NCBI RefSeq assembly: GCF_029263155.1
Contig: NZ_JAJCYB010000058.1
Coordinates: 1-64,000, forward strand
DNA length: 64,000 nucleotides
Source: Pseudonocardia sp.
GTDB taxonomy: Bacteria > Actinomycetota > Actinomycetes > Mycobacteriales > Pseudonocardiaceae
Reading direction: 5' to 3'
Part shown: positions 24,965 to 33,024 of the stretch, one piece after another
Layout: each line of letters starts with the position of its first letter
How positions within the stretch are numbered: the first letter of the stretch is position 1
Notes under the pieces: model-generated
The model's database searches: none
What the model was told of the DNA's origin: nothing
The model's input: the letters and a program-made list of their open reading frames with translations, nothing else
Program-made: the position numbers and the translations under genes

Positions 24965-26419
24965 TCAGTGAACCAGCTCGTGATCGGCCGGGTTCACCGC
25001 GCGGGTACGGCGGCGGTAGTCGAACGTGTACCCGGGCCACAGCGTGCGGTTGCGGCCGTTCTCGTCGAGGTACCAGGACTGGCACCCGCCCGAGGTCCAC
25101 ACCGACCCCTCCAGCCGCTTCTGGACGTCGGCGTTGAACGCGTCCTGGCGGTCCCGGCGGGTGTCGAGGGCGCGCGCGCCGCTGGTGTCGAGCAGGCGCA
25201 GGGCGTCGAGGATGAAGCTGGTCTGCGACTCGATCATGTAGACCATCGAGCTGTGCCCCAGCCCGGTGTTGGGACCGATCATGAGGAACAGGTTGGGGAA
25301 CCCGGCGACGGTGGTGCCCAGCAGCGCCTCGGGGCCGTCGGCCCATACGTCGTGCAGCTTGACGCCGTCGCGGCCGGTGACCGTCACCTCCCCCATGCCC
25401 TCGCCGACGCGGAAGCCGGTGCCGAAGATGATCGTGTCGACCTCGTGGGAGATGCCGTCGGCGGTCACGACGCCGGTCTCCGTGACGCGCACGACCTTCT
25501 CGGTGACGACGTCGACGTTGTCGCGCTTGAGGGCGGAGTAGTAGTCGTTGGACATCAGGATGCGCTTGCAGCCGATGGTGAAGTCCGGGGTGACCTTGGC
25601 CTTGAGGTCGGGCCGGTCGGCGAACTTGCGGTCCAGATAGGCGCGCGCGAAGCCCTCGACGACCTTCATCCGGGCCGGGTTGAGGAAGCCGCCGACGAGC
25701 ATCTCGTTGCGCCCGTAGATCAGCGCGCGCTGGAGCTTCTGCACGGCGGGCACGAGCCTGTAGAGCGCACGGAGCGCACCCGGGATCTCGCGGTCGGGCT
25801 TGGGCAGCACCCAGGGCGCGGTGCGCTGGAACAGTGTCAGCGACGCCACCTCCGGCTGGATCTGCGGCACGAACTGGATCGAGCTCGCCCCGGTGCCGAT
25901 GACGGCGACGCGGCGGCCGCGCAGGTCGTGGTCGTGGTCCCAGCGCGAGGAGTGGAAGACGGTGCCGGTGAACTCGTCGAGGCCCGCGATGTCGGGCAGC
26001 GAGGGCAGGTGCAGCGGCCCGGTGCCCCACACGACGGCGCGCGCGTGCACGACGTCGCCGTCCGCGCTGGTCACCGTCCAGCGGGTGCCGTCCCACTCCA
26101 ACCCGGTGATCTCGCGGCCGAAGCGGATGCGCTCGCGCAGGCCGTACCGGTCGGTGATCGACTCCAGGTAGGCGCGGATCTCGGGCTGGCGGGCGAAGGT
26201 GCGCGTCCAGTCCGGGTTGGGGGCGAAGGAGAACGAGTACAGGTGGCTCTGGACGTCGCAGGCACACCCGGGATAGGTGTTGTCGCGCCAGGTGCCGCCG
26301 ACGCTGTCACCCTTCTCCAGCACGACGAAGCTGTCGCGCCCGGCCCCGGCCAGTCGGGCGGCCGCCCCGAGGCCGGCGAACCCGCTGCCGACGATGGCCA
26401 CGTCCACGGTCTCGATCAT
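24965..26419 (-). CDS. Flavin-containing Baeyer-Villiger-type monooxygenase
   Basis: 484 residues. Two dinucleotide sites: VGSGFAGLGAAARL (FAD) and VIGTGASSIQFVPQI (NADPH). The Baeyer-Villiger fingerprint F-x-G-x3-H-x3-W-D is present as FTGTVFHSSRWD. GGTWRDNTYPGCACDVQSHLYSFSF is the FAD-binding block of this family. The full length is consistent with type I BVMOs or FMO-like enzymes (about 490-540). Inserts oxygen next to a ketone using NADPH and O2; substrate unknown. Divergent from a TetR-family gene with a triple operator between them (26440-26480), so it is probably induced by a small ligand. MenC follows on the same transcript. Confidence 0.9.
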   Translation of the reverse strand: MIETVDVAIVGSGFAGLGAAARLAGAGRDSFVVLEKGDSVGGTWRDNTYPGCACDVQSHLYSFSFAPNPDWTRTFARQPEIRAYLESITDRYGLRERIRFGREITGLEWDGTRWTVTSADGDVVHARAVVWGTGPLHLPSLPDIAGLDEFTGTVFHSSRWDHDHDLRGRRVAVIGTGASSIQFVPQIQPEVASLTLFQRTAPWVLPKPDREIPGALRALYRLVPAVQKLQRALIYGRNEMLVGGFLNPARMKVVEGFARAYLDRKFADRPDLKAKVTPDFTIGCKRILMSNDYYSALKRDNVDVVTEKVVRVTETGVVTADGISHEVDTIIFGTGFRVGEGMGEVTVTGRDGVKLHDVWADGPEALLGTTVAGFPNLFLMIGPNTGLGHSSMVYMIESQTSFILDALRLLDTSGARALDTRRDRQDAFNADVQKRLEGSVWTSGGCQSWYLDENGRNRTLWPGYTFDYRRRTRAVNPADHELVH

Positions 26420-26439
26420 CGATGCCCTCCCGGTAGGTG

Positions 26440-26480
26440 TTACCGGCGGTAAGTTACCACGGGTAAGTTACCTGCGGTAG
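26440..26480. promoter_or_regulatory. Triple TetR operator between BVMO and TetR genes
   Basis: Three 13-bp dyads at a 14-bp period: TTACCGGCGGTAA (26440-26452, perfect arms), TTACCACGGGTAA (26454-26466, arms TTACC/GGTAA) and TTACCTGCGGTAG (26468-26480). They fill the gap of 70 bp between the divergent starts at 26419 and 26490, and the last ends 10 bp before the TetR start. This is a likely shared operator. Confidence 0.75.
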
Positions 26481-26489
26481 GGTCCACCC

Positions 26490-27083
26490 GTGACGACGAG
26501 AGCCCCCCGCCGCCGCCTCGGCCGCGCCGAGCGCGAGCAGCAGATCCTGGACGCCGCCGTCGCGGTGTTCAGCGAGCGGGGCTTCCCGAACGCCTCGATG
26601 GACGCCGTCGCCGAGCGCGTGGGCGTCACCAAGCCCGTGCTGTACACCCACTTCGGCTCCAAGGACGGCCTGCTGCTGGCGTGCATCTCCCGCGCGCGGG
26701 CGGAACTGCTGGAGGTGACCTCGACCGCGGCCGCCTCCGCGGACACCCCCGAGGAGATGCTGCGCCGCGGCACCCGCGCGTTCTTCGACCACCTGGAGCG
26801 CCACGAGCCCGAGTGGACGCTGCTGTTCTGCGAGTCCACGGTGGCCGGCGAGGCGCTGGAGGCCGTCCGCGCGCAGCAGACCGACTTCATCGCCGCGCTG
26901 CTCGCCGCGCAGGCGCCCGGTGCCGACCCGCAGCGGCTGGCCGGCTGGGCCCAGGTGATCGTCGGGGCGTGCGAGCGCCTGGCCGTGTGGCGCGGCAGCG
27001 TGCGCACGGTCACCAGCGAGCAGGCCACCGAGTACCTCATGGACCTGGCCTGGACGGGCCTGGCCGCGGCCGCACCCCGGTAG
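26490..27083 (+). CDS. TetR/AcrR-family transcriptional regulator
   Basis: 197 residues from GTG 26490. The N-terminal HTH is REQQILDAAVAVFSERGFPNASMDAVAERVGVTKPVLYTHFGSKDGLL, a standard TetR recognition region. The C-terminal ligand domain (about 70-190) has no recognised ligand. With only 10 bp between the last operator dyad and the start codon and no ribosome site, the mRNA is probably leaderless and the gene autorepressed. It should control the divergent BVMO-menC pair and perhaps the downstream siderophore-interacting gene, 16 bp away. Confidence 0.9.
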   Translation: MTTRAPRRRLGRAEREQQILDAAVAVFSERGFPNASMDAVAERVGVTKPVLYTHFGSKDGLLLACISRARAELLEVTSTAAASADTPEEMLRRGTRAFFDHLERHEPEWTLLFCESTVAGEALEAVRAQQTDFIAALLAAQAPGADPQRLAGWAQVIVGACERLAVWRGSVRTVTSEQATEYLMDLAWTGLAAAAPR

Positions 27084-27099
27084 GCCGCAGAATGGCGGC

Positions 27100-27834
27100 G
27101 TGACGACGACGGCACCCCGGCTGCTGCAGGTGCGGCGCAGCGAGCGGATCACCCCGCGGATGATCCGCGTGACGCTCGGCGGCGAGGAGCTCGCGGGCTT
27201 CGCGGGCGAGGGCCCCGACCGGCGGATCAAGATGTTCTTCCCGGTGCCCGGGCAGGAGCGCCCCGCCGTGCCGCGGGCCGCGTCCGGTGGTCCGGTGTGG
27301 CCGGTCGGGGAGGCGCGGCCGGCGATCCGCACGTACACGGTGCGGCGGTTCGACGCCGGCGCCGGTGAGCTGGACGTCGACTTCGTCCTGCACGGCGACG
27401 GGCCCGCCGCCGCGTGGGCGGCCGACGCGGCACCCGGGTCCTGGGTGGGGGTCTCCGAGCCGGGCGGACGCTACGAGCCCGACCCGACGGCCGACTTCCA
27501 CGTGGTGATCGGCGACGAGACCGCGCTCCCGGCCGTCGCCACGGTGCTCGACGCGCTGCCGGGTGGGGTGCCCGCGCTGGTGTTCCTCGAGGTCGTCGAC
27601 GCGACCGAGCAGCAGGACCTCGGCACGCCTGTGAGGTGGGTGCACCGCGGCGACCGGGACGCCGGCGTCCCGCTGGCCGAGGCGGTGCGGGCGGCGGAGT
27701 TCCCACCCGGCCGCGGCCAGGCGTGGCTGTCCGGGGAGAGCGCCTGCGTGAAGGACCTGCGCGCGCACCTGCTCGACGAGCGCGGGATGGCCCGCCGCGC
27801 CGTCTACGCGACGGGCTACTGGCGCGCCCGCTGA
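27100..27834 (+). CDS. Siderophore-interacting FAD-binding protein
   Basis: 244 residues. An FNR-like beta-barrel FAD domain (RRSERITPRMIRVTLGGEELAGF, RTYTVRRFDAGAGELDVDFVLHGDGPAAAWAADAAPGSWV; RxYTxR binds FAD), then a SIP C-terminal NAD domain (HVVIGDETALPAVATVLDALPGG, GQAWLSGESACVKDLRAHLLDERGM, YATGYWR). These enzymes reduce ferric siderophores (ViuB/YqjH type) to release iron. GTG start. Encoded 16 bp after the TetR gene on the same strand; a terminator-like hairpin follows at 27844-27894. Confidence 0.88.
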   Translation: MTTTAPRLLQVRRSERITPRMIRVTLGGEELAGFAGEGPDRRIKMFFPVPGQERPAVPRAASGGPVWPVGEARPAIRTYTVRRFDAGAGELDVDFVLHGDGPAAAWAADAAPGSWVGVSEPGGRYEPDPTADFHVVIGDETALPAVATVLDALPGGVPALVFLEVVDATEQQDLGTPVRWVHRGDRDAGVPLAEAVRAAEFPPGRGQAWLSGESACVKDLRAHLLDERGMARRAVYATGYWRAR

Positions 27835-27843
27835 CCCCGCACT

Positions 27844-27894
27844 TCGGAGCCACAACGCGGTTCCGGGACCGCGAGAACAGCAGTATGGCTCCGA
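27844..27894. terminator. Bidirectional terminator hairpin
   Basis: Outer arms TCGGAGCCA (27844-27852) and TGGCTCCGA (27886-27894) are exact complements. A second stem CGCGGTTCC/GGGACCGCG (one mismatch) at 27856-27873 lies inside. It sits between the convergent stops at 27834 and 27902. Confidence 0.65.
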
Positions 27895-27901
27895 CGTGCT
27901 G

Positions 27902-29044
27902 TCAGAGGCCGAGGAGCTTGGTGATGATCTCGTTCATGATCTCCGTCGTGCCGCCGCCGATGCTGAGCAGCCGCGCGTCCCGGTAGTGGCGCTCGACCTC
28001 GTGCTCGCGCATGTAGCCCAGGCCGCCGAGCAACTGGACGCACTCGTACACCGCGTGGTCGCAGGCGGCCACCGCGGTGTTCTTCGCCATCGCCGTCTCC
28101 ATCAGCATGGGCTCCCCGGCGAGCCAGCGGGTGGTCACCGCCTGCGTGTAGGTGCGCGCGACGTCGATCCGGCGCGCCATCTCGGCCATCCGGTGGCGCA
28201 CCACCTGGCGTGAGGACAGCGGCCGCCCGAACGTCTCGCGCTCGGTGATCCACGTCCGCGTCAGGTCGAAGCAGCGCTGGGCGGTGGCGTAAGCCTGCAC
28301 GGCCAGCGAGAGCCGCTCGCTCTGGAACTGCTGGGCGATCTGCAGGAAACCGCTCCCCTCGGCCCCGACGAGGTTCCCGACCGGCACGCGGACCCCCGCG
28401 TAGGACAGCTCCGCGGTGTCCGAGCAGCGCCAGCCCATCTTGTCCAGCGCCCGCGACACCGTGAACCCGGGCGACCCCTTCTCGACGACGAGCAGCGAGA
28501 CGCCCGTGTGCCCGGCGCCCCCGGTGCGTACGGCCGTGGTCACGAAGTCGGCACGCACCCCGGAGGTGATGTAGAGCTTCGCGCCGTCGATTACGTAGGA
28601 GTCGCCGTCACGCCGTGCCCGCGTGCGGATGCCGGCGACGTCGGAACCGCCCTCGGGCTCGGTGATGGCCAGTGCACCGATCGTCTCGCCGGCCAGCGTC
28701 GGCCGGACGACGCGGTCGATCAGCTCGGGATCGCCCGCGGCCACGATGTGCGGCAGCGCGATGCCGTGGGTGAGCAGCGCCGCGACGAGCCCACCCGAAC
28801 CCCCGGACAGGATGATCTGCTCGGCGACGAGGAACCCGTCGATCGCGTCACCGCCTCCCCCGCCGACCTCCTCTCCGAACGCCACTCCCAGCAGCCCCAC
28901 AGCCGCTGCCTTGCGGTGCAGGTCGCGCGGCACCTCGCCGGCGCGCTCCCAGTCGGGCAGGTGCGGCACGATCTCGCGGGTCGTGAAGTCGGCGACGAGC
29001 TCCCGCAGGGCCCGCCGCTCGTCGGTGCGCCACGGATCGGTCAT
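27902..29044 (-). CDS. Acyl-CoA dehydrogenase
   Basis: 380 residues, the normal length. The four domain blocks are present: N-terminal helices, the beta-domain (ALAITEPEGGSDVAGIRTRARR then YVIDGAKLYITSGVRADF), and the C-terminal helical domain with QFQSERLSLAVQAYATAQRC (Glu is likely the catalytic base, as in isovaleryl-CoA/long-chain dehydrogenases), QLLGGLGYMREHEVERHYRDARL and GGGTTEIMNEII. FAD-dependent alpha,beta-dehydrogenation of a short-branched or long acyl-CoA. The position 376-type Glu of medium-chain enzymes is replaced (GGGTTEI). Same strand as the thiolase 130 bp upstream, suggesting a shared beta-oxidation or sterol/ketone pathway. Confidence 0.9.
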   Translation of the reverse strand: MTDPWRTDERRALRELVADFTTREIVPHLPDWERAGEVPRDLHRKAAAVGLLGVAFGEEVGGGGGDAIDGFLVAEQIILSGGSGGLVAALLTHGIALPHIVAAGDPELIDRVVRPTLAGETIGALAITEPEGGSDVAGIRTRARRDGDSYVIDGAKLYITSGVRADFVTTAVRTGGAGHTGVSLLVVEKGSPGFTVSRALDKMGWRCSDTAELSYAGVRVPVGNLVGAEGSGFLQIAQQFQSERLSLAVQAYATAQRCFDLTRTWITERETFGRPLSSRQVVRHRMAEMARRIDVARTYTQAVTTRWLAGEPMLMETAMAKNTAVAACDHAVYECVQLLGGLGYMREHEVERHYRDARLLSIGGGTTEIMNEIITKLLGL

Positions 29045-29173
29045 GCTGGCTCCTCGCTCGTCACCGGCGGGCTCGCCGGACCGGTTCCCGCCGCCGCCCG
29101 TGCGGTGCCGGTCACGACCGGGGGACGCATACCGCCCGCGGCGCTCACGTCCCGGACCCGGCGATCATCGACG

Positions 29174-30703
29174 TCACCGGAGCAGCTCGACGACGGCGTG
29201 CTCGCCCGTCGTCGTCGCCCGGACGACCCGGCCGACGGTCTCACCCCGGTCCAGCGACAGCGCCCCGGCGCTCGCGACGTCCCCCGGCGCGGTCGACGCG
29301 GCGAACCGGGCGCCGTCGGCGGTGCGCGCCACCACGAACCCCTGCGCGGGGGCGCCGTCGCGGCCGTGCTCGACGGTCGCCGTCTCCACGGTCACGTCCT
29401 CGCCGTCCAGCGCGTCGACGGCGGCGGGGGCGGGCCCGGCCGTGTCGCGCGGCTCGGGATCGCCGATGTACCCGTCCGGGTGTGGCTCGCGCGCGAGCAC
29501 CAGCGCGTGCTGGTGGGTGAGGTAGCCGCCGTTGCCGTGGACGAGCGCGTGCCGCGCACCCGCCCGCAGGGCACCCGTGACCGCGACCAGCGCGTGCAGC
29601 GTGTAGCTCGACAGCGGCCCGCCGAACGCCGAGTGCCCGCCCGTCACCCCGGCGGGGGGCGCGATCCCGAGATGCGCGCCGACCAGCTTGGGGACGACCG
29701 GGAAGCAGCTGTAGACATCGATGACGTCGAGGTCGGCAGCCCCGATGCCGGCCGCCGCGAGAGTGCGGTCGAGCACGTCCGACAGGGCCGCGGACGCGGC
29801 GAACGTGGGCCGGGTGAGGACGTCGACGGCGTCGTGCGCGGCCGCGCCGCCCCACACGTGCACGATCCGCTCCTCCCGCACGCCCGCCTCCCGGGCCGCG
29901 GCGAGCGACATGACGAGCACGGCCGCGGCCTGGTCGACGTGCGGCATCGCGTTCACCGCCAGCGGGTAGGGCTCGCACACCATCCGGTTGCCCGGTCCCA
30001 CCGTGCCGATCTCGTCGGCGGTGCGCGGCTCGGGGTTCCACGCCGCCGGGTTGGCCGCCGCCACCTGCGAGAACGCGGCGTACAGCTGCGCCGAGGCCCG
30101 CGCCCCCTGCTCCGGGGTCTCACCCTGGGCGTGCCGCAGCGCGTTCTCGAACAACGGGTACACCCGCGTCGGCAGGATGATGCCGGTGGCGCGCATCGCG
30201 GGGCTGCGCAGGTCGTCGGTGTCGAAGCGCGGCGGCCCGCCCGGGGTGGCGCTCCAGCCGTGGGCCGCCGGGTCGATGCCCGCGCGGTACAGGGCCTGGG
30301 CGGAGGCCTGCGCCTCACCGCCCGCGATCAGCGCGCACCGCGACTCCCCCGCCGCGATCCGCGCCGCCGCCTCCTCCAGCAGCTCCGCGGGCCGTTGGCC
30401 GCCGACCGTGGTGTCGACGAGGTGCGCGGACGTGGCGCCCACCGCCGCCGCGATGCGCGCGGCCAGGTCGGCGTAGGCCCAGCTCGCGACGTGCACGGTG
30501 GACACCGAGTCCAGGGTGTGCAGGTCGAGCGCTGCGGGACCGGCGGCACCGGGAGCGCCCGCGACCAGGGCGTCGGCCGCCGCCGCGCGTACGGCGTCGA
30601 TGATCAGGGCGAGCGGCTCGCGCGCGTCGCCGACCGTGCGTCCGCGGTTGCCCCGCACCTGTCCGACCCCGACCAGCACCGGACGCCGTTCGTCGCTCAC
30701 CAC
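29174..30703 (-). CDS. Thiolase-fold acetyl-CoA acetyltransferase / SCP-x-like ketothiolase
   Basis: 509 residues from GTG 30703. The N-terminal half (RRPVLVGVGQVRGNRGRTV, LDSVSTVHVASWAYADLAARIAAAVGA, LVDTTVGGQRPAELLEEAAARIAAGE) and C-terminal half (DLDVIDVYSCFPVVPKLVGAHLG with the active-site-type Cys, TGGHSAFGGPLSSYTLHALVA, LVHGNGGYLTHQHALVL) match the actinobacterial lipid-carrier/thiolase family. This group differs from classical FadA by a degenerate nucleophile motif. Likely cleaves or forms beta-ketoacyl-CoA of lipid or sterol side chains. Divergent from a TetR gene; an operator lies between (30718-30736). Confidence 0.8.
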   Translation of the reverse strand: MVSDERRPVLVGVGQVRGNRGRTVGDAREPLALIIDAVRAAAADALVAGAPGAAGPAALDLHTLDSVSTVHVASWAYADLAARIAAAVGATSAHLVDTTVGGQRPAELLEEAAARIAAGESRCALIAGGEAQASAQALYRAGIDPAAHGWSATPGGPPRFDTDDLRSPAMRATGIILPTRVYPLFENALRHAQGETPEQGARASAQLYAAFSQVAAANPAAWNPEPRTADEIGTVGPGNRMVCEPYPLAVNAMPHVDQAAAVLVMSLAAAREAGVREERIVHVWGGAAAHDAVDVLTRPTFAASAALSDVLDRTLAAAGIGAADLDVIDVYSCFPVVPKLVGAHLGIAPPAGVTGGHSAFGGPLSSYTLHALVAVTGALRAGARHALVHGNGGYLTHQHALVLAREPHPDGYIGDPEPRDTAGPAPAAVDALDGEDVTVETATVEHGRDGAPAQGFVVARTADGARFAASTAPGDVASAGALSLDRGETVGRVVRATTTGEHAVVELLR

Positions 30704-30717
30704 GCCCGCACGCTAAT

Positions 30718-30736
30718 ACAGACAGGTACTGTCCGT
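30718..30736. promoter_or_regulatory. TetR operator between thiolase and TetR genes
   Basis: ACAGACAGGTACTGTCCGT is an imperfect inverted repeat (inner arms ACAG/CTGT, core GTAC). It lies in the 37-bp gap between the divergent starts at 30703 and 30741. It is the only dyad in the gap, so autorepression and repression of the thiolase-dehydrogenase transcript by the adjacent TetR is likely. Confidence 0.65.
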
Positions 30737-30740
30737 AAAT

Positions 30741-31325
30741 GTGACGAGAGGCCGCCCCCGCGATCCGGACCTGGAGCACCGGGTGCACGACGCCGTGCTG
30801 GAGGTCTACTGGGAGACCGGCTGGGCCGGGTTCACCCTCGACGCCGTGGCCCGCCGCGCCCGGGTCGGCCGGGCGGCCCTCTACAGCCGGTGGTCGTCGA
30901 AGGCCACGCTGCTGGTGGAGGCGCTGGAGGTGCGCAGCCCGCTGCCCGTGCCCGTCGACACCGGGTCGGTGCGCGGAGACCTCGTGGAGCTCGCCCGCCA
31001 GCTGGTCGACGGCTACACCGGGCCCGCCGGGCTGGTGACGTTGCGCGCGGCACTGGAGGCCCGCGTGCATCCCGACCTGCTCGCGGGCCTCACCGACACC
31101 CTCAACACCAGCCGCCTGCTCGCCGCCCGCGAGATCGTCCGGCGCGGCGTGGCCCGCGGCGAGCTGCCCGCCGCCACCCCCACCACGCTGCTGCTCGAGC
31201 TGGTGACGGGGGCCGTGCTGAGCCACGTCCTGTTCGCCCCGGGGGGCGCGCGCGCGGACCCCGGCTACGCCGAACGGGTGGTGGACGCGGCCCTGCGCGC
31301 GACGTCCCCCCGCGAGTCGGGGTGA
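30741..31325 (+). CDS. TetR-family transcriptional regulator
   Basis: 194 residues from GTG 30741, five bases after the operator dyad. DNA-binding N-terminus RVHDAVLEVYWETGWAGFTLDAVARRARVGRAALYSRWSSKATLLVEAL. The C-terminal domain resembles the TetR_C_16/33 types (VDGYTGPAGLVTLRAALEARVHPDLLAGL). Probably controls the divergent thiolase and the acyl-CoA dehydrogenase beyond it. The 3' end runs into the first copy of a 22-bp repeat, so three copies of this dispersed repeat begin inside the coding sequence. Confidence 0.88.
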   Translation: MTRGRPRDPDLEHRVHDAVLEVYWETGWAGFTLDAVARRARVGRAALYSRWSSKATLLVEALEVRSPLPVPVDTGSVRGDLVELARQLVDGYTGPAGLVTLRAALEARVHPDLLAGLTDTLNTSRLLAAREIVRRGVARGELPAATPTTLLLELVTGAVLSHVLFAPGGARADPGYAERVVDAALRATSPRESG

Positions 31326-31372
31326 GCGTGTGCGCGAGTCGGGGCCTGCGTGCGCGCGAGTCGGGGCATCCG
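31312..31372. repeat. Three-copy 22-bp tandem repeat (array C)
   Basis: GCGAGTCGGGG occurs at 31312, 31334 and 31356, exactly 22 bp apart, with the same core and similar flanks as array A (GTGCGCGCGAGTCGGGGCNT). The first copy overlaps the last codons of the TetR gene. Confidence 0.8.
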
Positions 31373-31435
31373 GGTGCGCCACGGGGTCGGGCGCGGGTCC
31401 GGTGTGCCGTCCCGGCGGGCATCGGTCGCCGCTAC

Positions 31436-31471
31436 CGGGACACGAACGCCACAGACGACGCCCGTGTCCCG
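31436..31471. terminator. Hairpin between convergent genes
   Basis: CGGGACACG (31436-31444) and CGTGTCCCG (31463-31471) are exact complements across an 18-nt loop, in the gap between the TetR stop and the convergent DUF2461 gene stop. Probable bidirectional terminator. Confidence 0.55.
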
Positions 31472-31485
31472 CAGCTGGTGATCAC

Positions 31486-32178
31486 TCACCCCCAGGCGCG
31501 GTCGGCCGCGACCGCCCCGTCCACGGCGCCGCACTCGTCCCGAGCCTGCGTGGCGGCGGCGCGAGGGCGGGGCGGTACTGGATCGGCCGGACCGACGTGC
31601 GCGTCGAGCCACTCCAGCAGCGGCCCGGCCGCACGCCACGCCGCCCGCACCCGATCCAGCGGCTCGCGCGTCCCGAGCCACTCGCCGCCCGGCCACGAGC
31701 ACCCGACCTGCAGGCCGCGCAGCCGCAGCAGGTCCAGCTGCGGGTGGTCGGCGGGGACCCCGCGGGGGCGTCCGGCGAGCCTGCGGCCGGTGTCCACGTC
31801 GAGCGGGTCGAGCAGCCGCGCCAACCCGTCGTCGACGGCCGCGCGGTAGCGCCGCAGCTGACCGGCGTCGAACAGCCAGATGCCGGCGGTGGTCGTGAGC
31901 CCGGCCGCCGTGAGCACCACGGCCAGCGCACCGCCGCGGGCCGTGCCGCCGGTGTCGGTGCGGTAGGGCGGTGCGTCGGGGCGGAAGCGACGGTTGCGGT
32001 AGGGCCGGAACACCCGCACCGGCCCGAACTCCGGCTCCAGCTCGGCCGCCAGCTCGCGCGTCGGCCCCAGCAGGGCAGCGGTGTGACGGTGGCGGTGCGC
32101 GTCGAAGAACTCGCGGGTGTTGTGGTCGGCGAGCTCGGCGAGGAAAGCCGCGGCGTCGGGGGTCCATCCGGTGAACAT
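31486..32178 (-). CDS. DUF2461 (TIGR02453) family protein
   Basis: 230 residues from ATG 32178, with GAGGAG at 5-nt spacing. FTGWTPDAAAFLAELADHNTREFFDAHRHRH is the conserved start of the DUF2461 family. VRVFRPYRNRRFRPDAPPYRT and LWLF/AGQLRRYRAAV follow, and the C-terminus PQLDLLRLRGLQVGC. Widespread in bacteria; function unknown. Divergent from the response-regulator gene at 32296, 117 bp away. Confidence 0.85.
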   Translation of the reverse strand: MFTGWTPDAAAFLAELADHNTREFFDAHRHRHTAALLGPTRELAAELEPEFGPVRVFRPYRNRRFRPDAPPYRTDTGGTARGGALAVVLTAAGLTTTAGIWLFDAGQLRRYRAAVDDGLARLLDPLDVDTGRRLAGRPRGVPADHPQLDLLRLRGLQVGCSWPGGEWLGTREPLDRVRAAWRAAGPLLEWLDAHVGPADPVPPRPRAAATQARDECGAVDGAVAADRAWG

Positions 32179-32295
32179 GTCGTCTCCTCGGGTCGGGGAT
32201 GACGACTTGGACGGATCCGCGGCCCCCGCGGTTCCACAGCAGACACACAGACTTCCCCCAGCGGCGCCACATCCGCGCGCGCGACGCTCCGTAGC

Positions 32296-33024
32296 ATGTC
32301 GACGATGAACGAGCGGGAGCTGCGCCGCGCCGACGGCGGCGCGCTGCGCGTGCTCGTCGTCGACGACGAGTCCACGCTCGCCGAGCTGCTCTCGATGGCG
32401 CTGCGCTACGAGGGCTGGGAGGTGCGGACCGCCGCCGACGGTTCGTCTGCCGTGCGCGCCGCGCGCGAGTTCCGCCCCGACGCCGTGGTGCTCGACATCA
32501 TGCTCCCCGACTTCGACGGCCTGGAGGTGCTGCGCCGGATGCGCGCGGAGACCCCCGACGTCCCGGTCCTGTTCCTCACCGCCCGTGACGCCGTGGAGGA
32601 CCGCGTCGCCGGGCTCACCGCGGGCGGGGACGACTACGTGACCAAGCCGTTCAGCCTGGAGGAGCTCGTCGCGCGGCTGCGCGGCCTGCTGCGCCGCTCG
32701 GGCATGACCGCGGCCCGGCAGGGCTCCGAGATCGCGGTCGGCGACCTGACCCTCGACGAGGACAGCCACGAGGTGCACCGCGGCGGCGACCCCGTCGATC
32801 TGACGGCCACCGAGTTCGAGCTGCTGCGCTTCCTGATGCGCAATCCCAAGCGGGTGCTGAGCAAGGCCCAGATCCTCGACCGGGTGTGGCACTACGACTT
32901 CGGCGGGCAGTCCAACGTGGTGGAGCTCTACGTCTCCTACCTGCGCAAGAAGGTCGACGCGGGCCGCCCGCCGATGATCCACACCGTCCGCGGCGCCGGG
33001 TACGTCCTGAAACCGGCCGGGTGA
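32296..33024 (+). CDS. OmpR-family response regulator
   Basis: 242 residues from ATG 32296 (ATG 32305 possible). The receiver domain is 17-130: VLVVDDE (D23, D24), phosphoacceptor Asp67 in VVLDIML, T/S switch in FLTARD, and the KPF lysine. The OmpR/PhoB winged helix is 145-240: LTLDEDSHEVHRGGDPVDLTATEFELLRFLMRNPKRVLSKAQILDRVWHYDFGGQSNVVELYVSYLRKKVD. It pairs with the histidine kinase that follows by GTGA overlap. Phosphorylated regulator likely controls the downstream envelope glycosyltransferases. Confidence 0.95.
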   Translation: MSTMNERELRRADGGALRVLVVDDESTLAELLSMALRYEGWEVRTAADGSSAVRAAREFRPDAVVLDIMLPDFDGLEVLRRMRAETPDVPVLFLTARDAVEDRVAGLTAGGDDYVTKPFSLEELVARLRGLLRRSGMTAARQGSEIAVGDLTLDEDSHEVHRGGDPVDLTATEFELLRFLMRNPKRVLSKAQILDRVWHYDFGGQSNVVELYVSYLRKKVDAGRPPMIHTVRGAGYVLKPAG

